The position numbers and the translations under genes are program-made. DNA of 32,456 bases from positions 1 through 32,456 of the forward strand of contig WJJC01000206.1 in the NCBI GenBank assembly GCA_014729945.1, written 5' to 3'. The notes below the pieces were generated by a model. That model was not told the DNA's origin. It was given only the letters and a program-made list of their open reading frames with translations, and made no database searches. This DNA is from Candidatus Bathyarchaeota archaeon. Lineage in GTDB: Archaea; Thermoproteota; Bathyarchaeia; TCS64. Positions 8,115-18,323 of this stretch are shown one piece after another (positions within the stretch are counted from its first letter, which is position 1; each line of letters opens with the position of its first letter).

Positions 8115-8155
8115 AAAATGTCAGAAATATAACATTTTGACATAATATTTAAATA
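8115..8155 (+). promoter_or_regulatory. hsp20 promoter with a palindromic operator candidate
   Basis: AAAATGT (8115-8121), 10 nt, then ACATTTT (8132-8138) form a perfect 7-10-7 palindrome. An overlapping 6-nt pair (ATGTCA / TGACAT) extends it. The TATA-like TTTAAATA at 8148-8155 follows directly, so a bound dimer would cover the B-recognition element. Transcription would start near 8178, about 10 nt before the hsp20 ATG. Confidence 0.6.
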
Positions 8156-8187
8156 CTGGGCAACAAGAGAAAACCACGATAAAAGAA

Positions 8188-8661
8188 ATGACATGGACAA
8201 GAGACGACGACATCAACAAAATATTCGAACACCTACTTAAACAAATGAACACAAACAACACCAAATCATGGAGCTACGGCTACAGCATGACAACAGGACC
8301 AGATGGAAAACCAGTAATCCGTGAATGGGGAAACAAACCAGACCCAGACAACCCACTACAACCACAACCATACGAACCAGAAACACTATCACAAGTAGAC
8401 ATAGACACAGAAAACATGAAAGTACGTGTCATCGTAGAGATGCCTGGATTCACCCGAGAGCAAATCAAGATAACCGGGAAAGAAGACAAACTCACATTAT
8501 CAGCCAGTAACGACGCCAGACAAATCGACACAGAGATACCCATCGACGCAAGGATAGACCCCAAATCAGCGAAAGCAACCTACAAGAACGGAATACTAGA
8601 CATAACCATAGATCTACTGGAGCCCCCAAAAAACGACAGCGTAGACATCCAAGTCAACTAA
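8188..8661 (+). CDS. hsp20: Small heat shock protein, Hsp20/alpha-crystallin family
   Basis: 157 residues: a variable N-terminal arm (1-65, polar and rich in Pro, Gln, Asn), then an alpha-crystallin domain (about 66-147), then a short tail. The domain opens with VDIDTENMKVRVIVEMPGF and contains the signature A-x-Y-K-N-G-I-L (residues 132-139), the most conserved motif of the family. The C-terminal VDIQV supplies an I-x-I/V-like anchoring motif. These proteins form oligomers that hold unfolding proteins. It sits 55 nt upstream of cdc48 on the same strand. In Archaeoglobus fulgidus hsp20 and cdc48 share a heat-shock operon with their repressor, so this pairing is meaningful. The polar composition partly follows the local A/C-rich DNA. 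Confidence 0.93.
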   Translation: MTWTRDDDINKIFEHLLKQMNTNNTKSWSYGYSMTTGPDGKPVIREWGNKPDPDNPLQPQPYEPETLSQVDIDTENMKVRVIVEMPGFTREQIKITGKEDKLTLSASNDARQIDTEIPIDARIDPKSAKATYKNGILDITIDLLEPPKNDSVDIQVN

Positions 8662-8676
8662 ACCCAAGTTTTTCAC

Positions 8677-8709
8677 TTTATAAAAAACCAAACAAATAAT
8701 ATAAGAGGA
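8677..8709 (+). promoter_or_regulatory. cdc48 core promoter and ribosome binding site
   Basis: TTTATAAA (8677-8684) is about 35-40 nt before the cdc48 ATG at 8717. AAGAGGA (8704-8709) is a Shine-Dalgarno sequence with 7 nt spacing. Thus cdc48 can be transcribed on its own as well as by read-through from hsp20. Initiation from this TATA box would start near 8706 and could remove part of the ribosome binding site. Confidence 0.5.
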
Positions 8710-8716
8710 AATATAA

Positions 8717-10903
<2,187 letters not shown>

Positions 10904-10912
10904 CCTCCCCTT

Positions 10913-11671
10913 CTATGATAATAACACCACTATTAACACAGACATCAAACCAGTAAGATACACCCCGTCAAAGGTACCAGCCCCACCAATACTCACAACA
11001 GGACCAACACCGGCAATCTTATTCAGATTCAATATATCAGCACCTATTAAAGCTCCTAAAGTACCCCCAATATACGCTATCTGAGTAGCACAAGTAACAG
11101 GACTAAAATAGTTAATCAAGAAGACTACAAACGCGGTCATGGTTGGCGGCCCCCATGCAGGTGTGGTTATTCCCAGACCCTCTACCACTTGAGCGCTCTG
11201 ATGAGTAGTAGCTGTAACAAGCACCAAGACTATGAAGGCATGCAGATAACTCATCCACATATTACCGGAACAAGAAGGAATAGAGACAAACAGTAAATAT
11301 AGACTAATTAACGCTGGAATTACAGCTCCACCAAGATTAATCATAACAAGAGTCTCACGCGGCCCAGACTCGACATGAGGAACAACTCGCCTCGCCCCAA
11401 AAACATCCACCTCCTCAACATAAGAAACAGATTTCTCACCCTCCAACACAAACAAAGGAAAATTCACCGAACTACCAATCAGACTCAATAACGTAACTGC
11501 CCAAAAATACTCCTGTGGAATACCCACAGCATCAACCAACAAGCCTTTAAGAAAACCAAGGAAATACCCGGCTAATGTGAACATAAGAAAAGCCAGAAAA
11601 ACCAAGTAGAGCAAGTTGAATGGCCGATAAATCAGACTCTTTACGTTACGCATAGATACACTATGACTCAA
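10913..11671 (-). CDS. DUF1614-family integral membrane protein
   Basis: 252 residues with about seven hydrophobic helices. The C-terminal pattern GPVVSIGGAGTFDGVYLTG (about residues 224-242) and the internal INLGGAVIPALISLYLL are characteristic of DUF1614, a family of unknown function found in many archaea and some bacteria. The polar loop at residues 78-102 separates the first helices from the rest. The gene is convergent with cdc48 (9 nt between stops) and divergent from aIF5B (75 nt between starts). There are two possible Met starts (residues 1 and 7, MSHSVSMRN), and sequence alone does not decide between them. Confidence 0.8.
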   Translation of the reverse strand: MSHSVSMRNVKSLIYRPFNLLYLVFLAFLMFTLAGYFLGFLKGLLVDAVGIPQEYFWAVTLLSLIGSSVNFPLFVLEGEKSVSYVEEVDVFGARRVVPHVESGPRETLVMINLGGAVIPALISLYLLFVSIPSCSGNMWMSYLHAFIVLVLVTATTHQSAQVVEGLGITTPAWGPPTMTAFVVFLINYFSPVTCATQIAYIGGTLGALIGADILNLNKIAGVGPVVSIGGAGTFDGVYLTGLMSVLIVVLLS

Positions 11672-11703
11672 ACATAATTTAATGATACCCCCTACCAGAT
11701 ACC

Positions 11704-11710
11704 TATATTA
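11704..11710 (+). promoter_or_regulatory. TATA box of the aIF5B-S6e operon
   Basis: TATATTA is 37-43 nt before the ATG at 11747. Start of transcription is expected near 11733, with a short leader containing a weak G-rich ribosome binding site (GGGTG). Confidence 0.45.
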
Positions 11711-11746
11711 ACCGTCCAATAATCAATAAACACCGGGTGCGAGAAA

Positions 11747-13525
11747 ATGCCGATTAGACAACCAATAATATGCATGCTAGGCCACGTAGACACAGGAAAA
11801 ACAAGTCTACTCGACAAGATAAGAGGAACAGCAGTACAGATGAGAGAAGCAGGCGGCTTAACACAGCAAATAGGAGCCAGCTACTTCCCCCTAGACACCC
11901 TAGTCGCCATCACAGAGAAACTCATGCAAAACGTCAAACTCGAAGTCAAAGTACCAGGATTACTCGTCGTAGACACCCCCGGCCACGAGGCTTTCGCCAA
12001 CCTAAGGACCAGAGGAGGTAGCGTAGCAGACATAGCCATACTGGTTGTCGATGTCATGCATGGATTCGAAAACCAGACATACGAATCACTAAACATACTC
12101 AAATCAAGAAAAGTACCATTCATAATAGCAGCCAACAAAATAGACAGAATAGATGGCTGGGTTAGCGAAGAAAACAGATCATTCATGGAGAGCTATAAAG
12201 CCCAGTCAAAGTGGGTCAAAGAAGATCTAGACAACAGGCTCTACAACATAATGGGCACCCTAAGCAGAGAAAGAATAGCCAGCGAAAGATTCTACAAGGT
12301 ACGAAACTTTACCAATAACGTGGCAATAGTACCTGTCAGCGCCAAGACAGGTGAAGGGATGGGAGAACTACTAGCCGTACTCATCGGCCTAACACAACAA
12401 TACCTCGGTGAAAAACTGGAGGTAACAGAAGGACACGCCCAAGGAACCGTACTAGAGGTAAGAGAAGAAGTTGGACTGGGAACAACCCTCAACGCCATAA
12501 TCTACGACGGCATACTACACGATGATGACACCATCGTAATCGGAGGAAAAGAAGGCCCCATCACCACAAAAATAAGAGCCATACTCGTACCCCAACCCCT
12601 AGAAGAAATAAGAGACTCCAAGAAAAAATTCAACAATATTCCAAAAGCCCAAGCAGCCGCTGGAATAAAGATCGCAGCACCAGATATAGACGAAGCAATC
12701 CCCGGATCACCCCTAATAGCAACAGGAGAAAACATGACTCTGGAAGAAGCTGTAGAGTACGTCGCATCGGAGATGGAACGACTCAAGGTACAGACAGAGG
12801 TAACCGGCATAATGGTTAAAACCGACACACTTGGTAGCCTTGAAGCAATCGTTGAGAGCCTGAGAGCGAAAGATATCCCCATCAGGGTAGCGGATATCGG
12901 TGACGTCAGCCGTAGAGACGTGATGGAAGCCCTCAGCGTAAAACATGAAGATCAATTCCTCGGCGTAATACTAGCCTTCAACGTCAAGATACTACCCGAT
13001 GCTGAGAAAGAAGCTAAAGAACAAAAAGTACCCATATTCTGGAACGACATCATCTACAACTTAATGGACGAGTACATACGATGGGCTGAAGAGGAGAGAG
13101 AAGCAAAAGCACGCAAAGAATTCGATGCCCTTGTAAAACCAGGCAGTTTTGAGATAATGGACGGCTTTATATTTAGACGAGCAAAGCCAGCTATCTTCGG
13201 CGCCAAAGTCCTAGCAGGCGAAATCACACCCAATGTCCAATGCATCAACCAAGAAGGCGAAAAAATAGGTAGAATAAGCCAGATACAGGAAAGCGGTGAA
13301 GCCATAAGCAAAGCAGAGGAAGGAAAAGAAATAGCAGTAGCTATGCCCCAACCCATTGTAGGTAGACATATAAAAGAGGGTGATCTCCTGTACGTAGATA
13401 TTCCAGAGAAAGACGCGAAGCTCCTGCGAACAAAGTTCGCTAATAGACTCACTGAGAACGCCCACGAGGCGCTAAATGAGCTTATCGAGCTAAAACGCAG
13501 GCATGATATACTCTGGGCAGCATAG
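11747..13525 (+). CDS. infB: Translation initiation factor aIF5B (IF2-like GTPase)
   Basis: 592 residues, full length for the archaeal factor, which lacks the long N-terminal extension of eukaryotic eIF5B. GTPase motifs are complete: G1 GHVDTGKT at 12-19, G3 DTPGHE at 76-81, G4 NKID at 130-133 and G5 SAKTGEG near 198. Domain II begins around EGHAQGTVLEVREEVGLG; domain III and the C-terminal domain IV (EIMDGFIFRRAKPAIFGAKVLAGE) follow. It promotes subunit joining and initiator tRNA placement on the ribosome. The 3' end is 14 nt before S6e, so the two are co-transcribed. No intein interrupts the G1 or G3 regions. Confidence 0.97.
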   Translation: MPIRQPIICMLGHVDTGKTSLLDKIRGTAVQMREAGGLTQQIGASYFPLDTLVAITEKLMQNVKLEVKVPGLLVVDTPGHEAFANLRTRGGSVADIAILVVDVMHGFENQTYESLNILKSRKVPFIIAANKIDRIDGWVSEENRSFMESYKAQSKWVKEDLDNRLYNIMGTLSRERIASERFYKVRNFTNNVAIVPVSAKTGEGMGELLAVLIGLTQQYLGEKLEVTEGHAQGTVLEVREEVGLGTTLNAIIYDGILHDDDTIVIGGKEGPITTKIRAILVPQPLEEIRDSKKKFNNIPKAQAAAGIKIAAPDIDEAIPGSPLIATGENMTLEEAVEYVASEMERLKVQTEVTGIMVKTDTLGSLEAIVESLRAKDIPIRVADIGDVSRRDVMEALSVKHEDQFLGVILAFNVKILPDAEKEAKEQKVPIFWNDIIYNLMDEYIRWAEEEREAKARKEFDALVKPGSFEIMDGFIFRRAKPAIFGAKVLAGEITPNVQCINQEGEKIGRISQIQESGEAISKAEEGKEIAVAMPQPIVGRHIKEGDLLYVDIPEKDAKLLRTKFANRLTENAHEALNELIELKRRHDILWAA

Positions 13526-13539
13526 GAGAAATATGAAAA

Positions 13540-13938
13540 ATGGCAATACTCATCATCTCAAACCCATCTACAGGAACAAGCGAAAGAATAGAGATAGAGG
13601 AAGCACAGCTTAGAAACTTGGTTGGAACAAGGATCGGGCAGACAATAGATGGCTCCATCGCAGGTAAACAAGGATACAAGCTAAAATTCACAGGTGGCAC
13701 CGACAAAGACGGCATACCCATGAGACCAGATGTCCATGGTAGCGCCAAGACACCCATCGTACTTAGTGGAGGAATCGGCTACAAGCCACAGAATAAGGGC
13801 GAGAAAAAAAGCAAAATGATTCGAGGAAACATGATAAGCACTGAGACAACTTACCTCAACTTTGTGATAGAAGAAGCCCCAAAAAAGAAGGGAAAACCAG
13901 CACCTGAACCTGAAGAGGACCCATCAGAAGAAGAATAA
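13540..13938 (+). CDS. rps6e: Ribosomal protein S6e
   Basis: 132 residues. The core (1-115) carries the family's blocks: LIISNPSTGTSERIE near the N-terminus, GTRIGQTIDG, and the signature TGGTDKDGIPMRPDVHG (about residues 51-67). The remaining residues are a charged tail rich in Lys, Pro and Glu (KKKGKPAPEPEEDPSEEE) not needed for the fold. The protein belongs to the small ribosomal subunit. It is translated right after aIF5B (14-nt gap) in one transcript. The acidic tail is the only unusual part. Confidence 0.96.
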   Translation: MAILIISNPSTGTSERIEIEEAQLRNLVGTRIGQTIDGSIAGKQGYKLKFTGGTDKDGIPMRPDVHGSAKTPIVLSGGIGYKPQNKGEKKSKMIRGNMISTETTYLNFVIEEAPKKKGKPAPEPEEDPSEEE

Positions 13939-14197
13939 ACAAAATTCTTCTTACTCGATAACAGTTGTTTAAAAACTCTTCCTAGTCTATACTGGTGCGA
14001 CGACAAGATCACCCGGTTAAAGCCTAGAGCTAACTCTGTACCACACCCATATATCACATCAGTGGTTCTATTCCCCCATAGACAGGAAGCCCTAGCTTGA
14101 TGACTTTACCTAATTAAATCAAACTATCAATACAAAAGATAAGCTAGATATTAATTAGTTAAATTTGAAGAAAAAGTATAATTACCACATCAGTCAG
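13939..14197. other. Intergenic stretch between S6e and STT3 ends
   Basis: 259 nt between two convergent genes. It contains T-rich patches shortly after the S6e stop (around 13960-13985), probably where transcription ends. I see no tRNA-like arms and no coding frame on either strand. Confidence 0.45.
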
Positions 14198-16180
14198 CTA
14201 TTCAGGGTAATTAATCTTGTAGATTTTGACATATCCATGATCACTCACATACACTGGCTCGAAAACATCAAAGGGAGAAAGCTGATACATGAGCTTCACA
14301 AGAGTACTAGCCATATAAGCATCGCCATAACTTCGAGAGGTCTGATTTAAGTAATCATCAAGATCCAAGCCAGCTATCTGGACCATCCACTGCCATTTCA
14401 CATTATCACCAAAAGGCCACTGATTCTGGATGTTATTCGGATCATAGGTTACAAAGACAACAATGTAATCAACATCATATTTTTCAAGTAACTTTATAGA
14501 CTCGTTAGGTTGAAGCATCATTATCTTACCTATATTAGCTATCTGTCGCGTAATACGAGTTGACCCATCAGCCATAGTGGTCTTATTCGACATAGCCTCA
14601 ATCCAGTAACCATAATCCCACCAGCTACAAACGACTGCATCATCAGTTATGTTTACCTTCATCCATTCAAGAGCCTCTGGCCAATCCTTAGCATATTCAC
14701 CGTCCATGGGTACACTAATCCCACTGGATGCAAGTGCTGTTGGTTGATCTGCAATAGCTATAGAACGATAAACATTTGGAACCATGCTCAACAGAAGAAC
14801 CCCTACAAAGATCAGGACAAGGGGTTTGCTAACTCCATATACTCGTCGTCTTCTCCGTGCAGCTCTGCTAGAAGGAATAGCCTGTTTCTTTAAGAATGGA
14901 GTTATAGCTGCACCAATGCCGTATCCACCAATAAGACAGGCTGGAGCAGCAAGAATCTGGGATAGCCTCGACATGACACCAGCGAAATATAGTGCCGATA
15001 AGAAGAACAAGACAGAGTAAAGATTCTTCTCATCTAACTTTTTTATACTCAGGTAAGACCCAAAGACACTAAGGGTCAGAATAATACTAAAATCGTTAAA
15101 CAAAGAAGACCAAGGTATTACACGATTCTCAGCTATTGATTGATATATATAGCTGTCAACAGATGTGAAAGGGTTTAGCACTTTAAGAAACTTATAACCA
15201 ATTGGTATATTGATGCCTAAAGCAGGGAATATAAAAATAGATAACACCACCAGTAGAAAAACACCTAATGACGCAACACTAACCACACCTATATCTATTT
15301 TATCTTTTATATATTCGTAAATAATTAGGATAAAAACCAGCGAAAAAACAGCTAGATTATCTATACCCAGTAAGTTATTTGTTCCAATTTTTGGCGTAAT
15401 TAACGCTATTAAATAACCTATTCCAAGAGTAATAGCATAAGATATCAGATGCCTTGTCTCATATCTTTCGCTAATTACTAGAAATATCATGTAAAGCGCC
15501 AACATTCCAACCATGTATTTTGCAGCACCCCAGCTAGCAAAAATAAGTCCTAAGGATGCACCAGATAATAAACCATATATTGTGCGTTTTTCGATACTTT
15601 TCCTTTTATCACTTGATTTTAGGAAGAAAAGACTTGTAGCAGTTATAGCGAAGATTCCTATATTCTCTGTATCAAAAAATCCAATAGAAGTTCGATGGAT
15701 AAATGCAGGTATTATCGCCATGAATAATGCTGCGAATATTCCCGTGAACCTGTTATAGATCTCCTTGCCCAAGTAATAGATGGTTATGATTGTTAATATC
15801 GCCATTATTATCGGGAAATATAAACAAACATTGTAGACGCTGATGCCGAGGCCTAAGCTATTTTGAATTAAATAGAAAAACGCAGCTAAGAAAGGTACCC
15901 CGGGATAGGAGGACATGGATATGTTTCTACCCATGGGATACCAGCTTATTGTATCATGCCAAGTCCACCAGGAGGCAAAACCGTTATCGACTATATATTC
16001 AGTAACCCTGTACTGGAATAAGGGGTCGAATGCTGTGAAATAAGCCCCGTATTGAAGGGGAAGTATTCTAAGTATTGCCGCTACTATTGCTATTGTTGCT
16101 AGTACACTGATCTCGATTGCCTGTAATCTGTTTGGCCGTAATCTGTCTAATATGCCCTGAACATCCATCTCTTCCGCCAT
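14198..16180 (-). CDS. aglB: Oligosaccharyltransferase catalytic subunit STT3/AglB
   Basis: 660 residues: an N-terminal multi-helix membrane domain (about 1-470, roughly thirteen helices) and an extracytoplasmic C-terminal domain. Catalytic elements are visible. The first acidic motif is FTAFDPLFQYR with D52. The second is GFFDTEN with D170 and E172. An SVSE-type loop SIAENR has E351. WWDYG is at 520-524, the acceptor-sequon recognition site. A basic patch (RAARRRRR, about 439-446) lies in a membrane loop. The enzyme transfers lipid-linked glycans to Asn in N-x-S/T on the outside of the membrane. The C-terminal domain is short compared with euryarchaeal AglB-L. A TATA-like element (TTTAAATAAA on the minus strand near 16216-16226) precedes the ATG. 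The coding sequence is much more A/T-rich than its left neighbours. Confidence 0.96.
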   Translation of the reverse strand: MAEEMDVQGILDRLRPNRLQAIEISVLATIAIVAAILRILPLQYGAYFTAFDPLFQYRVTEYIVDNGFASWWTWHDTISWYPMGRNISMSSYPGVPFLAAFFYLIQNSLGLGISVYNVCLYFPIIMAILTIITIYYLGKEIYNRFTGIFAALFMAIIPAFIHRTSIGFFDTENIGIFAITATSLFFLKSSDKRKSIEKRTIYGLLSGASLGLIFASWGAAKYMVGMLALYMIFLVISERYETRHLISYAITLGIGYLIALITPKIGTNNLLGIDNLAVFSLVFILIIYEYIKDKIDIGVVSVASLGVFLLVVLSIFIFPALGINIPIGYKFLKVLNPFTSVDSYIYQSIAENRVIPWSSLFNDFSIILTLSVFGSYLSIKKLDEKNLYSVLFFLSALYFAGVMSRLSQILAAPACLIGGYGIGAAITPFLKKQAIPSSRAARRRRRVYGVSKPLVLIFVGVLLLSMVPNVYRSIAIADQPTALASSGISVPMDGEYAKDWPEALEWMKVNITDDAVVCSWWDYGYWIEAMSNKTTMADGSTRITRQIANIGKIMMLQPNESIKLLEKYDVDYIVVFVTYDPNNIQNQWPFGDNVKWQWMVQIAGLDLDDYLNQTSRSYGDAYMASTLVKLMYQLSPFDVFEPVYVSDHGYVKIYKINYPE

Positions 16181-16299
16181 TATGCTACTTCCTTTTCATG
16201 AAACATACACAGGTCCTTTATTTAAATTAAGATAACTTAATAACAAGAAAAAAGCCTAAGAGACAATCCTTAACAACAATAAGATACAAATTGACTCAT

Positions 16300-16623
16300 A
16301 TGAGCCTCAACTTTTCAACCAAAAACATAGAGATCAATGAAGAAAAACTATATGGATCTATCGGGGAGCTTGATAACGCATTACTAGCATTCTTCTGGGT
16401 GGGAGAGAAACCAAAACTAGGTAGCGTCAGCGTCACACTACCAGATAGATCAAGCAGTCACCTATTAGGAGATAGACATGAGCTGTTATCCAAGATGATA
16501 GGGGAGAAACTGGCATCCGGCTTCGATAAAATTGCATTAGTCTCCACGAACCTTCCCCTAGACTTTGATGGTAGAGTAGTTTTGAGGCTCTTAAAAGAAT
16601 TACTGGAGGAGGATTCGACTTGA
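16300..16623 (+). CDS. Proteasome assembly chaperone PAC4-like protein
   Basis: 107 residues from the ATG at 16300; a TTG three codons earlier is possible. The pattern ALLAFFWVGEKPKLGSVSV, then SSHLLGD, then KLASGFDKIALVSTNLP and a C-terminal helix LLKELLEE follows the order seen in eukaryotic PSMG4/PAC4 (FLWVG-x-P-x-LGN, LFGD, KxxxQVFVSYNLP). These small chaperones help build the 20S proteasome alpha ring; archaeal relatives are known but little studied. The resemblance was recognised by eye, so moderate certainty. The stop TGA overlaps the TTG start of the UbiD-type gene by 4 nt (TTGA), with that gene's strong ribosome binding site lying inside this frame, so the two are translated together. 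Confidence 0.6.
   Translation: MSLNFSTKNIEINEEKLYGSIGELDNALLAFFWVGEKPKLGSVSVTLPDRSSSHLLGDRHELLSKMIGEKLASGFDKIALVSTNLPLDFDGRVVLRLLKELLEEDST
16605..16612 (+). promoter_or_regulatory. Strong ribosome binding site deciding the TTG start of the UbiD-type gene
   Basis: GGAGGAGG ends 7 nt before the TTG at 16620, inside the end of the PAC4-like gene. It supports TTG rather than a later start. Confidence 0.7.
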
Positions 16624-17948
16624 AAAACCTTAGAACGTTTCTAGATGAGATCAACGAAGAAATAGTAACCATTGATGAACCGCTGTCAAGGATTTACGAG
16701 ATAGCAGCCACTTTGAAACAATTTGATGGGGGGAAAGCGGTTATTGTTCGAGAGGAGGAAACAGGTATCAGAGTAGTGGGGGGAGTTAATGGGAGCAGAA
16801 ACCGATTACTCAGATCTATTGGGGTTACTCAGGAAAACCTGTATCCTACACTGGTTGAGGCAACTAAAAACCCGTTGAAATGCAAAGAGGGAGATGGACC
16901 AGTCAAAGAAGTGGTTGAAGAGGGGAATCTAAATAAAGTACCTGTTTTGACCCATTTTAAAGGAGACCCCGGGCCATACATAACATCCGGTATACTATAC
17001 GCTAAAGACCCTGAGGGAATACATGAGAACGTCAGCTTTCATAGACTCCTAGTGTTAGATGAAAAACGTATGGTGATAAGAATAGTGCCGAGACATCTTT
17101 ACAGAATCACACAACTCGCCCGGGAAAAAGGAATACAATCCCTTGATGTAGCCATCACCATTGGACATCACCCGGTTACACTACTATCCGCTGCACTACC
17201 AGCTGGATATGGAGTAAGTGAATTTGATGTCGCAAACCGACTTCTCGGAGATAGCCTGAAACTAACTCAGTGCGAGCATGTTGATGCATTAGCCCCTGCT
17301 GATGCTGAACTAGTTTTAGAGGGTAAGCTTAGACTGGATAAGAACTCTACAGAGGGACCTTTTGTTGATCTATCCGGAACTTTTGATGTCCAGCGCCAGC
17401 AGCCCGTAGTGGAACTTGTTGGGGTAATGCATCGTGAAAACTACATATACCAAGGTTTGCTTCCCTCAGGAAGTGAACACCGTCTACTCATGGGTATGCC
17501 CAGGGAACCACGTATATGGGAATACGTACGAAATGTGGTTCCCAATGTTAGAGGGGTCAACATGACTGTTGGTGGAATGGGGTGGCTTCACTGCGTTGTT
17601 AGCTTTGAGAAATTCAGGGAGGGAGATCCTAAGAATGTCTTGATGGCTATATTTGCGGCTCACCCTAGCTTGAAGCACGCGGTAGTAGTGGATAGCGACA
17701 TTGATCCTTATGATATGGAACAGGTTGAGTGGGCTATAGCCACAAGATTCAAGGGAGATGAAGACATACTTCTAGTGCCCAATGTTAGGGTAAGTAGCTT
17801 GGATCCTGCTGGGGATCAGGATAAAGAATTGGGTTGCAAGGTGGGTATTGACGGAACTCGTCCAATGTTCAAGGATATAGCGGGTTTTAAGAGAGCGGAA
17901 ATCCCGGTCTCGGATAGGGTTAAAAAAATACTTGATAAACACACATAA
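16620..17948 (+). CDS. UbiD-family decarboxylase, probable anhydromevalonate phosphate decarboxylase
   Basis: 442 residues, normal for UbiD. The prenyl-FMN-binding core is visible at 118-142 (GPYITSGILYAKDPEG to VSFHRL, with R142). The acidic pair E245 and D250 lies in TEGPFVDLSGTFD, the position of the catalytic Glu cluster. The C-terminal SLDPAGDQDKELGCKVGIDGTRP block is typical of the archaeal subgroup. UbiD enzymes need prenylated FMN made by UbiX, which is not in this window. The genes 376 nt downstream encode both subunits of an aconitase-X-type dehydratase. In Aeropyrum pernix such a pair forms trans-anhydromevalonate 5-phosphate, which a UbiD homologue decarboxylates to isopentenyl phosphate. 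That context makes this role much more likely than aromatic acid decarboxylation. Confidence 0.85.
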   Translation: MKNLRTFLDEINEEIVTIDEPLSRIYEIAATLKQFDGGKAVIVREEETGIRVVGGVNGSRNRLLRSIGVTQENLYPTLVEATKNPLKCKEGDGPVKEVVEEGNLNKVPVLTHFKGDPGPYITSGILYAKDPEGIHENVSFHRLLVLDEKRMVIRIVPRHLYRITQLAREKGIQSLDVAITIGHHPVTLLSAALPAGYGVSEFDVANRLLGDSLKLTQCEHVDALAPADAELVLEGKLRLDKNSTEGPFVDLSGTFDVQRQQPVVELVGVMHRENYIYQGLLPSGSEHRLLMGMPREPRIWEYVRNVVPNVRGVNMTVGGMGWLHCVVSFEKFREGDPKNVLMAIFAAHPSLKHAVVVDSDIDPYDMEQVEWAIATRFKGDEDILLVPNVRVSSLDPAGDQDKELGCKVGIDGTRPMFKDIAGFKRAEIPVSDRVKKILDKHT

Positions 17949-17962
17949 TTATATTTTAATTA

Positions 17963-18243
17963 TTAGTGAAAGTTAATTTCATGTGTTTGTTTCTTGGTGG
18001 AAAAACCCATGGTGAAGACTACATCGAGTCCTATGAATACACGGTTTTTTATCACCGTATCCGGTGGAGATAGACCATTCCCTGTATTCTACAGTCTGAG
18101 CCAATAATTACATCGCGGTCAATGTGAGTAAGACTCCCGATGCTGGTTCTTTCACCTATCTCAGTGTTATCACCTATGTAGGTGAAGTGCCATAGATTGG
18201 TCTCCAACCCTATTTTGACGTTCTTTCCTATATGATTATTCAC
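17963..18243 (-). pseudogene. Broken WbpD-type sugar N-acetyltransferase (left-handed beta-helix)
   Basis: From an ATG at 18243 the minus strand encodes hexapeptide repeats (HIGKNVKIG, NLWHFTYIGDNTEIGE, THIDRDVIIGSDCRIQ), the start of an acyltransferase like WbpD/PglD. The frame stops after MVYLHRIR. Adding one base near 18068-18072 restores the family's continuation (PPDTVIKNRVFIGLDVVFT), which then drifts off after about 15 further residues and stops at 17963-17965. So the gene has one frameshift and lacks its 3' half, including the later coils and nucleotide-sugar site. It is a relic, lying in the opposite direction between the UbiD-type gene and the dehydratase genes. Confidence 0.75.
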
Positions 18244-18323
18244 CGCCCTAACCTCATTTATTATTAATTATTTATGAAGGTTATATTTGTAAGGGTCTAA
18301 ATATAGGCGCGTATTCTTTTCAG

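Noticed and set aside
14096..14106. Box C-like TGATGA as a C/D guide RNA
   Set aside because: No matching box D (CTGA) occurs at a suitable distance, and no promoter is evident.
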